A program made the position numbers and the translations under genes. Below, piece by piece: positions 25,352 through 34,419 of a stretch of 59,932 nt of DNA. Source of the stretch: an uncultured Marvinbryantia sp. (GTDB taxonomy: Bacteria > Bacillota > Clostridia > Lachnospirales > Lachnospiraceae); contig CAKRVB010000015.1 of NCBI GenBank assembly GCA_934408725.1, positions 1 through 59,932 of the forward strand, read 5' to 3'. Each line of letters starts with the position of its first letter. Positions within the stretch are counted from its first letter, which is position 1. Below the pieces are notes generated by a model. The model saw only the letters and a list, made by a program, of their open reading frames with translations, searched no databases and was not told the DNA's origin.

Positions 25352-26620
25352 TTATACTTCCTCCAGAGGAATCACATGTCTCATCAAATCCTCCAGCACT
25401 TCTCTTTCTCTGGTAAGTACTACCTGTCCATTTTCCCGAATCATAATCTCTGCCGGGCGCAGACGATTGTTGTAGTTGGAAGCCATGGTAAATCCATATG
25501 CGCCTGCATCCAGAATGCCCAGAATATCTCCTTTTTTTATCTCAGGAAGTTCTCTGTCTTTTGCCAGAATATCTCCACTTTCGCAAATGTTTCCGACAAT
25601 GGTCACAGTCTCTGTCTGCTCAGACGGTTCCTCTGTTCCACGGTATACTTCTACCCCATGATAAGAATCATACATAATCGGTCGCTGAAGTACATTGAAT
25701 CCACAGTCACAGCCTACAAACTTCTTCTCGTGGTTGTGCTTTACTGAGTGCACTGTAGACAGGATCACATTACTCTCTGCTGAGATGTAGCGTCCCGGTT
25801 CAATACGAAGAGTAATCTGTTCTCCATATTCCTCTGCGAACTTGTACAGTGCCTTATCAATGGCCTGTCCCAGTTCTTTCAGATCCAGTGGTGCCTCATC
25901 AAATTCTTTCTTATATGGAATACCAAATCCACCGCCCATGTCTACAAACCGAAGGCCTTTAAACTGTTTGGCAATCTCAAATAAAGCTGCGATGCTGGCA
26001 ACGAATGCCTCTCCTGTCATAAACAGCGAACCAATATGCTGATTGATACCGATCAGTTTTAAATCATATTTTTCAAGGAGTTCTTTGACCTGTGGAATAT
26101 ACTTTGGTTCAATACCAAACTTTGTCTTCTTTCCGGCTGTTACTACCTTTTCGTGATGACCTGCCCCCACTCCCGGGTTAAAACGGACTGCCACTTCATG
26201 TCCCGGTGCAATCTGTCCAAACTGTTCCAGCTGGCTCAGAGAATCTACACTGATGACAACTCCCTCTTTCACCGCATATTCCATTTCTTCGGCCGATACA
26301 TTGTTGCAAATATAGAAAATCTGATCTGCTCTAAATCCTGCTTTCTTTTCTATATAGATCTCGCCAGGAGACATGGCATCTACTTCCAGCCCCTCTGACC
26401 TGACTACCTGCAGAAATGCCAGTCCGCAATTTGCCTTTGCAGAATAATCTACTACAAAATTCGGATAAGTTACCAGATTCTTCAAGTCACGGCAGCGTTG
26501 TCTTAAAATTCTCTCATTGGTTACATATAATGGGGTGCCGTACTTTTCAGCCAAAGCCACCGGATCCTGACCTTCCCAGAAATTCATCTGATCCGTTACT
26601 TTGGTATATATCTTATTCAT
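25352..26620 (-). CDS. lysA: Diaminopimelate decarboxylase
   Basis: A 422-residue PLP-dependent decarboxylase making lysine from meso-diaminopimelate. PLP lysine is in FVVDYSAKANCGLA, the phosphate-binding Gly-rich turn in VDMGGGFGIPY, and substrate residues in RIEPGRYISAES and CESGDILA, followed by GAYGFTMASNYNNRLRPAE. Length normal. It is divergent from a LysR regulator at 26738 with 117 bp between. Because the organism keeps lysA, it can make lysine and use DAP for the wall. Confidence 0.96.
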   Translation of the reverse strand: MNKIYTKVTDQMNFWEGQDPVALAEKYGTPLYVTNERILRQRCRDLKNLVTYPNFVVDYSAKANCGLAFLQVVRSEGLEVDAMSPGEIYIEKKAGFRADQIFYICNNVSAEEMEYAVKEGVVISVDSLSQLEQFGQIAPGHEVAVRFNPGVGAGHHEKVVTAGKKTKFGIEPKYIPQVKELLEKYDLKLIGINQHIGSLFMTGEAFVASIAALFEIAKQFKGLRFVDMGGGFGIPYKKEFDEAPLDLKELGQAIDKALYKFAEEYGEQITLRIEPGRYISAESNVILSTVHSVKHNHEKKFVGCDCGFNVLQRPIMYDSYHGVEVYRGTEEPSEQTETVTIVGNICESGDILAKDRELPEIKKGDILGILDAGAYGFTMASNYNNRLRPAEIMIRENGQVVLTREREVLEDLMRHVIPLEEV

Positions 26621-26737
26621 TCGTCATAATCCTCCTTGAAAATTCAACTCTCTATTGACTTATTATAATGATGGCTGTAAAATTTGTATAATGAATTTTA
26701 TAAAAACGTTTATTTACGATTTCGATAAGAGGGACCC

Positions 26738-27619
26738 ATGAATATAGAAAATTTAAAGACATTTATCACGCTTTCCGAACTGAAGAATTTTACCCAGACT
26801 GCTGACCGCTACTTCATCGTTCAGTCTACTGTAACCAACCGTATTATGGAGCTGGAAAAAGAGCTGGGTAAAAAGCTTTTCATCCGCAATCGCAAGAATG
26901 TAGAACTGACCGAAGAGGGACAGCATTTTCTCGCTTACGCCAAACGAATTGTTGCTCTTGAAGCATCTGCCATCGAAGAATTAAGTATGCTTCATACCTT
27001 TTCCGAGAATCTTCGTATTGGAACAGTAAATACTGTATATGACTGCTATCTCATTGATCCGATTACCGCATTTGTTAAAAATCATAAAGATATATCCGTA
27101 AAAGTAATTGTGGATCATTCCGGTCCGCTCCTTCGTATGCTTCAGGATGGCACAGTAGATGTTGCCTTTTCTTATGTACCTCTGAAGAAGTCCGGCTTTA
27201 TCTGTAAGCCTTTTATGTCAGACGAGCTGCTTCTGGTTACTTCCCCGGTACATCAGGAATATATGGACGGCATTACGCAGAACCAGCTGTCTGAGATCGG
27301 TTATCTGTACTGTGATTTTATGGTACACGATAATGGCACTTTTATCCGTGATCTGTTTCCAAAGAATTTTTCTTTCTCTTTTGAGATCGATAAGCTGACC
27401 CATCTTCCACATTATCTCATGGAGGGAATCGGCTATACTTTTCTGCCCAGAAGTCTCGTGCAGTCTTATCTGGATGATGGTTCTCTGATTTCGATTCCTC
27501 TGAAGGGCTTTGAGGCTCCGGAGGTACAAAGTTTTGTTATTATTCCTGAGAATAAAGCGGAAGTGCTATCCATCGACCGTTTTCTTCATGAATTACCGGA
27601 GGAGGAACGCATCAAATGA
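26738..27619 (+). CDS. LysR-family transcriptional regulator
   Basis: 293 residues: N-terminal winged helix (MNIENLKTFITLSELKNFTQTADRYFIVQSTVTNRIMELEKELGKKLF, residues ~1-58 in the standard LysR form) and a C-terminal co-inducer-binding domain (~90-293). Divergent from lysA, which in many bacteria is the target of such a regulator, so control of lysA is a reasonable inference. The final 4 nt overlap a small membrane-protein gene. Inducer unknown. Confidence 0.92.
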   Translation: MNIENLKTFITLSELKNFTQTADRYFIVQSTVTNRIMELEKELGKKLFIRNRKNVELTEEGQHFLAYAKRIVALEASAIEELSMLHTFSENLRIGTVNTVYDCYLIDPITAFVKNHKDISVKVIVDHSGPLLRMLQDGTVDVAFSYVPLKKSGFICKPFMSDELLLVTSPVHQEYMDGITQNQLSEIGYLYCDFMVHDNGTFIRDLFPKNFSFSFEIDKLTHLPHYLMEGIGYTFLPRSLVQSYLDDGSLISIPLKGFEAPEVQSFVIIPENKAEVLSIDRFLHELPEEERIK

Positions 27620-27840
27620 AAAAAATGAAGCGTCTGCTGGCTCTGATTACTGTAGTCATTCTGGTGGCTCTTTATGCTGCAGCTCTTATTTTTGCGCTGA
27701 TTGACAGCCCATGGGCTTTCTCCGTATTCAAAGCCTGCATTGGCATGACCGTTGTTCTGCCTTGTCTGTTGTACATTTATTTGTGGATTTATAAAGTCCT
27801 GAACAAGGAGTCTCACAATGAAACGTCTTCTGAAAAATAA
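27616..27840 (+). CDS. Small two-helix membrane protein
   Basis: 74 residues with a basic N-terminus (MKKMKRL) and two hydrophobic helices (about 8-30 and 38-60), then a polar tail. ATG overlaps the LysR stop by 4 nt, so the pair is translationally coupled, and a terminator follows at once. No family recognised. It could be a membrane partner of the regulator, but there is no direct sign of this. Confidence 0.7.
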   Translation: MKKMKRLLALITVVILVALYAAALIFALIDSPWAFSVFKACIGMTVVLPCLLYIYLWIYKVLNKESHNETSSEK

Positions 27841-27843
27841 ACC

Positions 27844-27879
27844 AAAAAGTCGATTTGCAAATCTGCAAATCGACTTTTT
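27844..27879. terminator. Bidirectional terminator
   Basis: AAAAAGTCGATTTGCA and TGCAAATCGACTTTTT form a perfect 16-bp stem with loop AATC. It separates the LysR operon from the convergent purA. Confidence 0.93.
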
Positions 27880-27904
27880 CTTTTCTCAGAGCCCGTGCCC
27901 TGTA

Positions 27905-29188
27905 TTATTTTACATTTCTATAAATGATATCATGCCTTCCCGGACCATTGGATACCATTGTGATTGGGAATCCAATCTGTTCTTCGATGAACTCAATATA
28001 TTTTCTGCAGTTTTCCGGAAGTTCTTCGTAGTTCTTAATGCCACGAATATCCGCCTTCCAACCCGGAAGCTTTTTCAGAACTGGTTTTGCTTTTTCCAGC
28101 TTCGCTGTAGTAGGGAAATCTGTGGTCACTTCTCCATCAATCTCGTAACCAACACAAACAGGAATCTCATCCAGATACCCCAGCACATCCAATACGGTAA
28201 ATGCTACATCGGTTGTTCCCTGAATACGACAGCCATACTTGGATGCAACACAGTCAAACCATCCCATACGTCTTGGACGTCCTGTAGTTGCTCCGAATTC
28301 TCCGCCGTCTCCGCCTCTCTTACGCAGTTCATCGGCTTCGTCGCCAAAGATCTCACTGACAAATGCACCTGCTCCAACAGCACTGGAATATGCCTTTACT
28401 ACCGTCACAATCTTCTTAATCTCATATGGTGGAATACCTGCACCGATCGCACCATATGCTGCCAGTGTAGAGGATGATGTAACCATTGGATAAATACCAT
28501 GATCCGGATCTTTCAGAGATCCCAACTGGCCTTCCAGCAGAATCTTCTTACCTTCCTTAATCGCATTCCACAGGTATGCAGATGTATCACATACGAACGG
28601 TTCTACCATCTTCTTATAATTATGCAGTTCTTCCAGTAAATCTTCCGGTTTCAGTTCCGGCTTGTGATAAAGATGCTTCAAAGTCACATTCTTCTGTTCA
28701 CAGATACGAACTACTTTCTCTTTTAACAGATCTTCATCAAACAATTCGCTTACCTGGAAACCGATTTTTGCATATTTATCTGAATAAAATGGGGCAATTC
28801 CTGATTTTGTGGAACCAAAAGACTTACCACCCAGACGTTCTTCTTCGTACTGATCAAATAAAATGTGATAAGACATCACCATCTGTGCTCTGTCAGATAC
28901 CAGAATCTTTGGCATTGGAACACCACGATCCACAATACTCTTTACTTCATTGAACAAAACAGGAATGTTCAGGGCCACGCCATTTCCAATAATGCTGGTT
29001 GTGTGATTATAGAAAACACCTGACGGTAATGTGTGTAATGCGAACTTACCATAATCGTTCACGATCGTATGTCCGGCATTCGCTCCACCCTGGAAACGTA
29101 CAATAATATCCGCTTCTTCTGCAAGCATATCTGTGATCTTTCCCTTACCTTCATCTCCCCAGTTTGCTCCAACTACTGCCTGTACCAT
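27905..29188 (-). CDS. purA: Adenylosuccinate synthetase
   Basis: 427 residues. Joins IMP and aspartate using GTP in the first step to AMP. Motifs: VGANWGDEGKGKITD (phosphate loop and catalytic Asp), FQGGANAGHTIV, ILLEGQLGSLKD, TTGRPRRMGWFD and the C-terminal VSNGPGRHDII. The usual bacterial sequence near GQLG ends LLDID; here it reads GSLKDPDHGIYP, which is within family variation. Full length. It is followed downstream on the strand by a terminator and preceded by a promoter with a palindrome. purB and purF lie upstream. Confidence 0.96.
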   Translation of the reverse strand: MVQAVVGANWGDEGKGKITDMLAEEADIIVRFQGGANAGHTIVNDYGKFALHTLPSGVFYNHTTSIIGNGVALNIPVLFNEVKSIVDRGVPMPKILVSDRAQMVMSYHILFDQYEEERLGGKSFGSTKSGIAPFYSDKYAKIGFQVSELFDEDLLKEKVVRICEQKNVTLKHLYHKPELKPEDLLEELHNYKKMVEPFVCDTSAYLWNAIKEGKKILLEGQLGSLKDPDHGIYPMVTSSSTLAAYGAIGAGIPPYEIKKIVTVVKAYSSAVGAGAFVSEIFGDEADELRKRGGDGGEFGATTGRPRRMGWFDCVASKYGCRIQGTTDVAFTVLDVLGYLDEIPVCVGYEIDGEVTTDFPTTAKLEKAKPVLKKLPGWKADIRGIKNYEELPENCRKYIEFIEEQIGFPITMVSNGPGRHDIIYRNVK

Positions 29189-29319
29189 AATTTCCTCCGT
29201 TTAAACATTGCTAACTACCCGGAACAGATACGTCCCAGGCAGTCTACATAATCACGTTACTTGTATCATCAGTGTATATGCTCCGTTCATGGTCCTGCAC
29301 AGGACACATACACATGGGT

Positions 29320-29349
29320 ATTATAACCTATCGTGTACTGATTGTACAC
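29320..29349 (-). promoter_or_regulatory. purA -10 box with overlapping palindrome
   Basis: TATAAT on the minus strand (29320-29325), 132 bp before purA. The expected -35 region carries the palindrome GTGTAC-TGATT-GTACAC (29333-29349) instead of a good -35 hexamer. This could be an activator or repressor site. The rest of the 218-bp gap shows no gene. Confidence 0.4.
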
Positions 29350-29406
29350 CCTTTTTTTTGATACCCTACGGATTGCTCCGTGCTATGCATTCCCGCAATC
29401 CTGATA

Positions 29407-30837
29407 TTATACATTAATTTCAGCTTTCATTCCCAGTACTTCTTTATTGGCTTCCAGTACCGGATTTACCACATCTCTTAAGAAGACATCCACCTGGCGT
29501 GGTGCTCTTCCCACATATTTGGATGGATCCATAGACTTTTTCAGGTCTTCCAGAGTAAGGTTGAACGCCGGATCTGATGCGATCAGTTCCAGCAGATTGT
29601 TGTCTTTTCCTTCTACCTTGACGGTCTTTCCTGCTTCCATGGACAGTTCACGGATTCTTTCATGAAGTTCCTGTCTGTCTCCGCCTGCCTTCACTGCATC
29701 CATCATGATATTCTCAGTTGCCATAAATGGCAGTTCTGCCATCATATGTTTCTCGATTACCTTTGGATATACCACCAGACCATCTACTACATTCAGGCAA
29801 AGATCCAGAATACCGTCAATAGCAAGGAACCCTTCCGGAATGGACAGTCTCTTGTTAGCGGAATCATCCAGTGTCCGCTCAAACCACTGAGTAGCAGATG
29901 TAATCGCCGGATTCAAAGCATCACACAGTACATAGCGGGACAGAGAAGCAATCCGTTCACTTCTCATCGGATTTCTCTTATAAGCCATGGCTGAGGAACC
30001 AATCTGCGTCTTTTCAAATGGTTCTTCCACTTCTTTTAAGTGCTGCAGCAGACGGATATCATTGGACATTTTGTGGGCACTTGCTGCAATACCAGCCAGG
30101 ATATTCAGAACTCTGGTGTCCACTTTTCTGGAATAGGTCTGTCCAGATACCGGATAGCACGCTTCAAATCCCATCTTCTTTGCAATCATCGGATCAATTT
30201 TATCGATCGTTTCCTGATCTCCTTCAAACAGTTCCAGGAAGCTGGCCTGTGTTCCTGTGGTTCCCTTGCTTCCCAGAAGCTTTAAAGTTCCCTGTACATA
30301 AGTCAGATCCTCCAGATCCATCAGGAATTCCTGCAGCCACAGAGTTGCTCTCTTTCCAACTGTTGTCGGCTGTGCCGGCTGGAAATGAGTGAATGCCAGT
30401 GTTGGCTGCTTCTTATAGGTATCGGCAAATTTTGCCAGCTCCGCAATAACATTCACCAGTTTTTTGCGAACCAGCTTCAGAGCCTCTGACATCACGATAA
30501 TATCTGTATTATCTCCTACATAGCAGGAAGTTGCGCCCAGATGAATAATCCCCTTTGCTTTTGGGCACTGCACGCCATATGCGTATACATGAGACATTAC
30601 GTCATGGCGGACAATCTTTTCTCTTTCTTTTGCCACATCATAGTTAATATCTTCTGCATGGGCCTTCAGTTCATCGATCTGTTCCTGTGTGATGTTCAGT
30701 CCCAGTTCTTTTTCTGTCTCTGCCAGTGCAATCCACAGCTTTCTCCAGGTGCGGAACTTCATGTCAGGTGAAAAAATATACTGCATTTCCCTGCTTGCAT
30801 ATCTCTCTGATAATGGGCTCTGATATCTGTCGTTCAT
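29407..30837 (-). CDS. purB: Adenylosuccinate lyase
   Basis: 476 residues. Cleaves SAICAR and adenylosuccinate in purine synthesis. Signature GSSAMAYKRNPMRSERI carries the catalytic Ser; HLGATSCYVGDNTD and AFTHFQPAQPTTVGKR are family motifs. I chose ATG 30837 (AAAGGAT 7 nt upstream, MNDRYQSPLSERYASREM) over an upstream in-frame start that would add 20 non-conserved residues. It follows purF by 66 nt on the same strand, probably one transcript. Confidence 0.95.
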   Translation of the reverse strand: MNDRYQSPLSERYASREMQYIFSPDMKFRTWRKLWIALAETEKELGLNITQEQIDELKAHAEDINYDVAKEREKIVRHDVMSHVYAYGVQCPKAKGIIHLGATSCYVGDNTDIIVMSEALKLVRKKLVNVIAELAKFADTYKKQPTLAFTHFQPAQPTTVGKRATLWLQEFLMDLEDLTYVQGTLKLLGSKGTTGTQASFLELFEGDQETIDKIDPMIAKKMGFEACYPVSGQTYSRKVDTRVLNILAGIAASAHKMSNDIRLLQHLKEVEEPFEKTQIGSSAMAYKRNPMRSERIASLSRYVLCDALNPAITSATQWFERTLDDSANKRLSIPEGFLAIDGILDLCLNVVDGLVVYPKVIEKHMMAELPFMATENIMMDAVKAGGDRQELHERIRELSMEAGKTVKVEGKDNNLLELIASDPAFNLTLEDLKKSMDPSKYVGRAPRQVDVFLRDVVNPVLEANKEVLGMKAEINV

Positions 30838-30903
30838 ATTCGTTATCCTTTCGTATCTGTTCTTGTATAATATTGGTATTAGCTTCTGCCGTTTCACCGG
30901 CCT

Positions 30904-32352
30904 TTATTTTTCATATTCTCCACGAATATCATCCTCTGGCGGTTCCATCGGATACTTTCCTGTAAAACAGCCCTGGCAGATATCCAGGCCATTTACCAGT
31001 TCTTTCAGCCGGTCGATCTGCAGATATCCAAGACTGTCTGCACCGATCATCTGCCGAATTTCTTCCACTGAACGATTATAGGCAATCAGCTGCTCTCTCG
31101 CCGGTACATCGGTACCGAAATAGCATGGCCACAGAAATGGCGGTGAGCTGACGCGCATATGCACCTCCCTGGCTCCCGCATCCCTGAGCATCTTTACAAT
31201 ACGGTCGCTGGTCGTTCCACGGACGATGGAATCATCTATCATGATGACTCTCTTCCCTGCAACAGCTTCTCTGAGTACATTCAGTTTAATCTTTACACTG
31301 GACTCTCTGGTACTCTGCTTCGGCTTAATAAAGGTACGTCCCACATAACTGTTTTTCACAAATGCTGTTCCATATGGAATGCCAGATTCCATTGCATAGC
31401 CCATGGCTGCTGCATTACCAGACTCTGGTACTCCTACTACAATATCTGCTTCCACCGGTGAATCCATGGCAAGGAATCTTCCTGCCTTGATTCTGGATCC
31501 ATACACACTGACACCATCGATATGGCTGTCCGGTCTTGCAAAATAGATATATTCAAAAATACAGCGTGCCTGCTGTTCCTTTGGCAGACACATGGAGGTA
31601 TCTGACTTCATACCATCTTTGGTAATGGTCACCACTTCTCCCGGCTCAATATCCCGGATATATTCTGCCCCCAGAGTCTCCAAAGCACAGGTCTCCGAAG
31701 TGATGATATAAGCATTATCTCTTCTTCCGATACAAAGCGGCTTAAATCCGTAAGGGTCTCTTGCTCCAATCAGCTTTCTCGGTGACATAATCACCAGTGA
31801 ATAGGCTCCCCTGATCTTCTTCATGGCATTGAGCACAGCACTCTCTACATTTTTCGTCTTCACACGTTCCCGTGCAATATGATAAGCCACAACTTCTGAA
31901 TCAATGGTTGTCTGGAAAATCGCACCGGAGTAGGCAAGTTCTTCTCTCAGTTCCGGTGCATTAATCAAATTTCCATTATGAGCAAGTGCAAGCGTACCTT
32001 TTACATAGTTTAAAACCAATGGCTGTGCATTCTCCCGGGTACTTGCTCCTGCAGTAGAATACCGGACATGTCCCACTCCGATATCCCCTTTCATCTGCTC
32101 CAGCTCATCACCGGTAAATACCTCATTTACCAGCCCCATTCCTTTATAGGAAGTTACCTTTCCCTTCGGACCATTGGTCTCACTGACTGCAATACCACAA
32201 CTTTCCTGTCCACGGTGCTGAAGTGCAAACAGTCCATAGTAAATCGATGCCGCTACATCTTTTCCATCCAAGTCATACATCCCAAATACGCCGCATTCTT
32301 CACGCAGCTTTTCCTCTACTTCCATCTGCTGATGGACCCCTGGTTTTTTCAT
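30904..32352 (-). CDS. purF: Amidophosphoribosyltransferase
   Basis: 482 residues. First committed step of purine synthesis: PRPP and glutamine to phosphoribosylamine. The N-terminal glutamine-hydrolase domain begins at the Cys in EECGVFGMYD (Cys20), so a short propeptide must be removed. LQHRGQES and GHVRYSTAG are glutaminase motifs, and VIMIDDSIVRGTT binds PRPP. Cysteines for an Fe-S cluster (CYFG, CQGCFTGKYP) are present as in the Bacillus type. ATG 32352 has GAGGAGAT upstream. Confidence 0.95.
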   Translation of the reverse strand: MKKPGVHQQMEVEEKLREECGVFGMYDLDGKDVAASIYYGLFALQHRGQESCGIAVSETNGPKGKVTSYKGMGLVNEVFTGDELEQMKGDIGVGHVRYSTAGASTRENAQPLVLNYVKGTLALAHNGNLINAPELREELAYSGAIFQTTIDSEVVAYHIARERVKTKNVESAVLNAMKKIRGAYSLVIMSPRKLIGARDPYGFKPLCIGRRDNAYIITSETCALETLGAEYIRDIEPGEVVTITKDGMKSDTSMCLPKEQQARCIFEYIYFARPDSHIDGVSVYGSRIKAGRFLAMDSPVEADIVVGVPESGNAAAMGYAMESGIPYGTAFVKNSYVGRTFIKPKQSTRESSVKIKLNVLREAVAGKRVIMIDDSIVRGTTSDRIVKMLRDAGAREVHMRVSSPPFLWPCYFGTDVPAREQLIAYNRSVEEIRQMIGADSLGYLQIDRLKELVNGLDICQGCFTGKYPMEPPEDDIRGEYEK

Positions 32353-32426
32353 AAGACATCTCCTCGCTGAATAGTTACTTTCCAACCTACTATAACTTAT
32401 GAATTTTCAAAATACAAGCCATAATT

Positions 32427-33227
32427 TCACATTCCAAAAGCAGTATTTCTGAGATATTCGTCTTTTCTGCTCTGAATTTCTTTCTCTGCACCTTCTTTTT
32501 GTGCCCTTTCTTTCTCGGTCAGTTCCATGCCTTCCTGTATCAGTGCCCTGGTATCTTCCCACAATTCCATAGCGTCACTTCGGTCTGCCCGAATCTGGGT
32601 CAGCCTTTGCTGATACTGTTTCTCCGACAGAAACAAAGGCAGGATCCGCAGGTATTTTTCATATACTTTTTTGGACTTCATAACCTGGTAAGAATTCCAC
32701 AGACAGTCCGCTGCTTCTTCAAACTCAAACAGATGTGCATAGGCTGCAGCCATATTTTCCAGTACCGCTGCATAAAACTGCATTCCCATCTTTCCGTTTT
32801 TCTGCTGCTGCGTAATCTTTTCGTATTCTCTTAATGCAATCACATAGCGGCCAAATTCCACAAGGTAATCCGCTTTCATTTTTCTTCTGACTTCTTCCGG
32901 CTCTGTGAGGATCTCTGTGAACTGCTCCTGAAAAAGACGAAATTCCTGCTTATCCAGATAGCCACATTCCTGGAAAATCGGGAATAAAAACTCCGTATAA
33001 GTCTCCCGTTCCAGCGCACGAAGCAGACGATTCTGCAGTTTCACCAGCCCAAGCTCTGTCCCAATCCATCTGCACAGGGATACATTTACCACAGCTTCAT
33101 CAACCAGATATACATAATGGCTGAAATAATAACACAATTCTTCCAGTGAGTATATATTCCTTCCGATGCTCTCTATGTAGAATGGTCTCACGGCACATTC
33201 TGTTCTGCATAGATAATATCCACTCAT
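32427..33227 (-). CDS. Helical protein of the DUF5716/DUF5717 operon
   Basis: 266 residues from ATG 33227 (AAAGGAG 10 nt upstream). It is all-helical by composition, with repeated aromatic and Leu/Glu patterns (SLEELCYYFSHYVYLVDEAVV). A C-terminal coiled-coil-like tail (EKERAQKEGAEKEIQSRKDE) follows a TPR-like middle (FYAAVLENMAAAYAHLFEFEEAADCLWNSYQVM). No catalytic motif. It follows the ATPase-like gene by about 33 nt on the same strand. It may be an adaptor for the 1185-residue protein. Function unknown. Confidence 0.75.
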   Translation of the reverse strand: MSGYYLCRTECAVRPFYIESIGRNIYSLEELCYYFSHYVYLVDEAVVNVSLCRWIGTELGLVKLQNRLLRALERETYTEFLFPIFQECGYLDKQEFRLFQEQFTEILTEPEEVRRKMKADYLVEFGRYVIALREYEKITQQQKNGKMGMQFYAAVLENMAAAYAHLFEFEEAADCLWNSYQVMKSKKVYEKYLRILPLFLSEKQYQQRLTQIRADRSDAMELWEDTRALIQEGMELTEKERAQKEGAEKEIQSRKDEYLRNTAFGM

Positions 33228-33260
33228 TTTTGCCAAGCTCCTTTCTCACACCTTCCGGCA

Positions 33261-34406
33261 CTATTCCATATTCAGGACACTCTCCCAGGTCAGACCGGAA
33301 GATGGGAAGAACTCTCCAAATCCCAGATCTTTGATTCTGACTCTGCAGGTTGTTGCTGATTCAAATTCCAGCTGCAGACGCAGTCTGGTCGTCTTAGGCG
33401 GCCGGTCCGGCAGGCCATCCAGTGTAATACTGAAGCTTGATGCATCTCCGCCCCGCAGAGAACGCGCATACAGCACCAGCTCTTTGCCTTCTTTCAGAAG
33501 GATCTCACAACTGCACTGTGCTTCATACCAGTTGATTCCCGCACTGATCAACATGTAATCTGTATTCTGCCCTCTGATATCCATCTGCATACCGATATTG
33601 TATTCCACCATATCTTCACTGGCATACAAATAATTGTCCAGATTCTTTCCGATGTGCAGCTTTCTGCACATGGCATAACATGCCCCTTTTGTATACAGAT
33701 TCCTTCCCTGAAAGACATGGCGTTTTCTGCACAGATACTGAAGAGACTCCACAGCCCAGGTCTTGTCAAAACTATCTCCGATCAGGAAAGTGGACGACAC
33801 TACTTCTTCCCGGAAAGTGTTCTGAATCAGCTCCAGAAACTTCTGGTCTCTTCTGGTATCCCATTCTTCACTGCTTCGTCCTGATGGATAGCCCAGTTCC
33901 ACTTTTTCTCCTGGCAGAACACGCACCAGCGCAGGCTTCGTTCTGCTGTCTGTCTTCATCAGCCAGGAAGAAATATGAGACTGATTATATTCAAACAAAG
34001 CAGATGCGTGATACCACAGTTCTTTTTTCTGATTCAGCACATAATAGAAAAAACTCTCCCGATAACTTTGCAGAAAAAGATTTTCTCCTGGAATACCCAG
34101 TTTTTCTGCTGCACTGCGAATACGGCCAATCCATGGCTGCCGTATCTCCCGCATCGTTATCATCATATATATTTCTGGCATCTCCATCGCAGGATTCAGA
34201 TATCCCAGGCATTTTTTTATAAAATCTGCCAGTTCTTCGATCCGTTCCTTCCCCTTTTCTGTCAACAGCCCGTCTGGAGTAGGAATCAGATATTTGTCCT
34301 GATTTTCTGCAATGCTGACCGATTCCGGTTCTCCGGTTCGTTCACTGTAATAAGAAATCTGTGAATATTCCTTTTCCAGATCCAGTCCTATGATTGTTCT
34401 TCTCAT
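33261..34406 (-). CDS. Actin/Hsp70-like ATPase (DUF5716 family)
   Basis: 381 residues. The N-terminus RRTIIGLDLEKEYSQISYYS reads like the phosphate-1 loop of the Hsp70/actin/sugar-kinase fold. A second segment, FLIGDSFDKTWAVESLQYLC then QGRNLYTKGACYA, sits where the phosphate-2 and adenosine motifs occur. The last ~100 residues are a beta-type domain (SLRGGDASSFSITLDGLP) that might bind a client. I believe this is DUF5716, but cannot run a search. ATG follows GGAG by 6 nt. It lies 13 nt after the 1185-residue gene, hence the same transcript. Substrate and partner unknown. Confidence 0.7.
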   Translation of the reverse strand: MRRTIIGLDLEKEYSQISYYSERTGEPESVSIAENQDKYLIPTPDGLLTEKGKERIEELADFIKKCLGYLNPAMEMPEIYMMITMREIRQPWIGRIRSAAEKLGIPGENLFLQSYRESFFYYVLNQKKELWYHASALFEYNQSHISSWLMKTDSRTKPALVRVLPGEKVELGYPSGRSSEEWDTRRDQKFLELIQNTFREEVVSSTFLIGDSFDKTWAVESLQYLCRKRHVFQGRNLYTKGACYAMCRKLHIGKNLDNYLYASEDMVEYNIGMQMDIRGQNTDYMLISAGINWYEAQCSCEILLKEGKELVLYARSLRGGDASSFSITLDGLPDRPPKTTRLRLQLEFESATTCRVRIKDLGFGEFFPSSGLTWESVLNME

Positions 34407-34419
34407 GTTTCGCTCCTGT

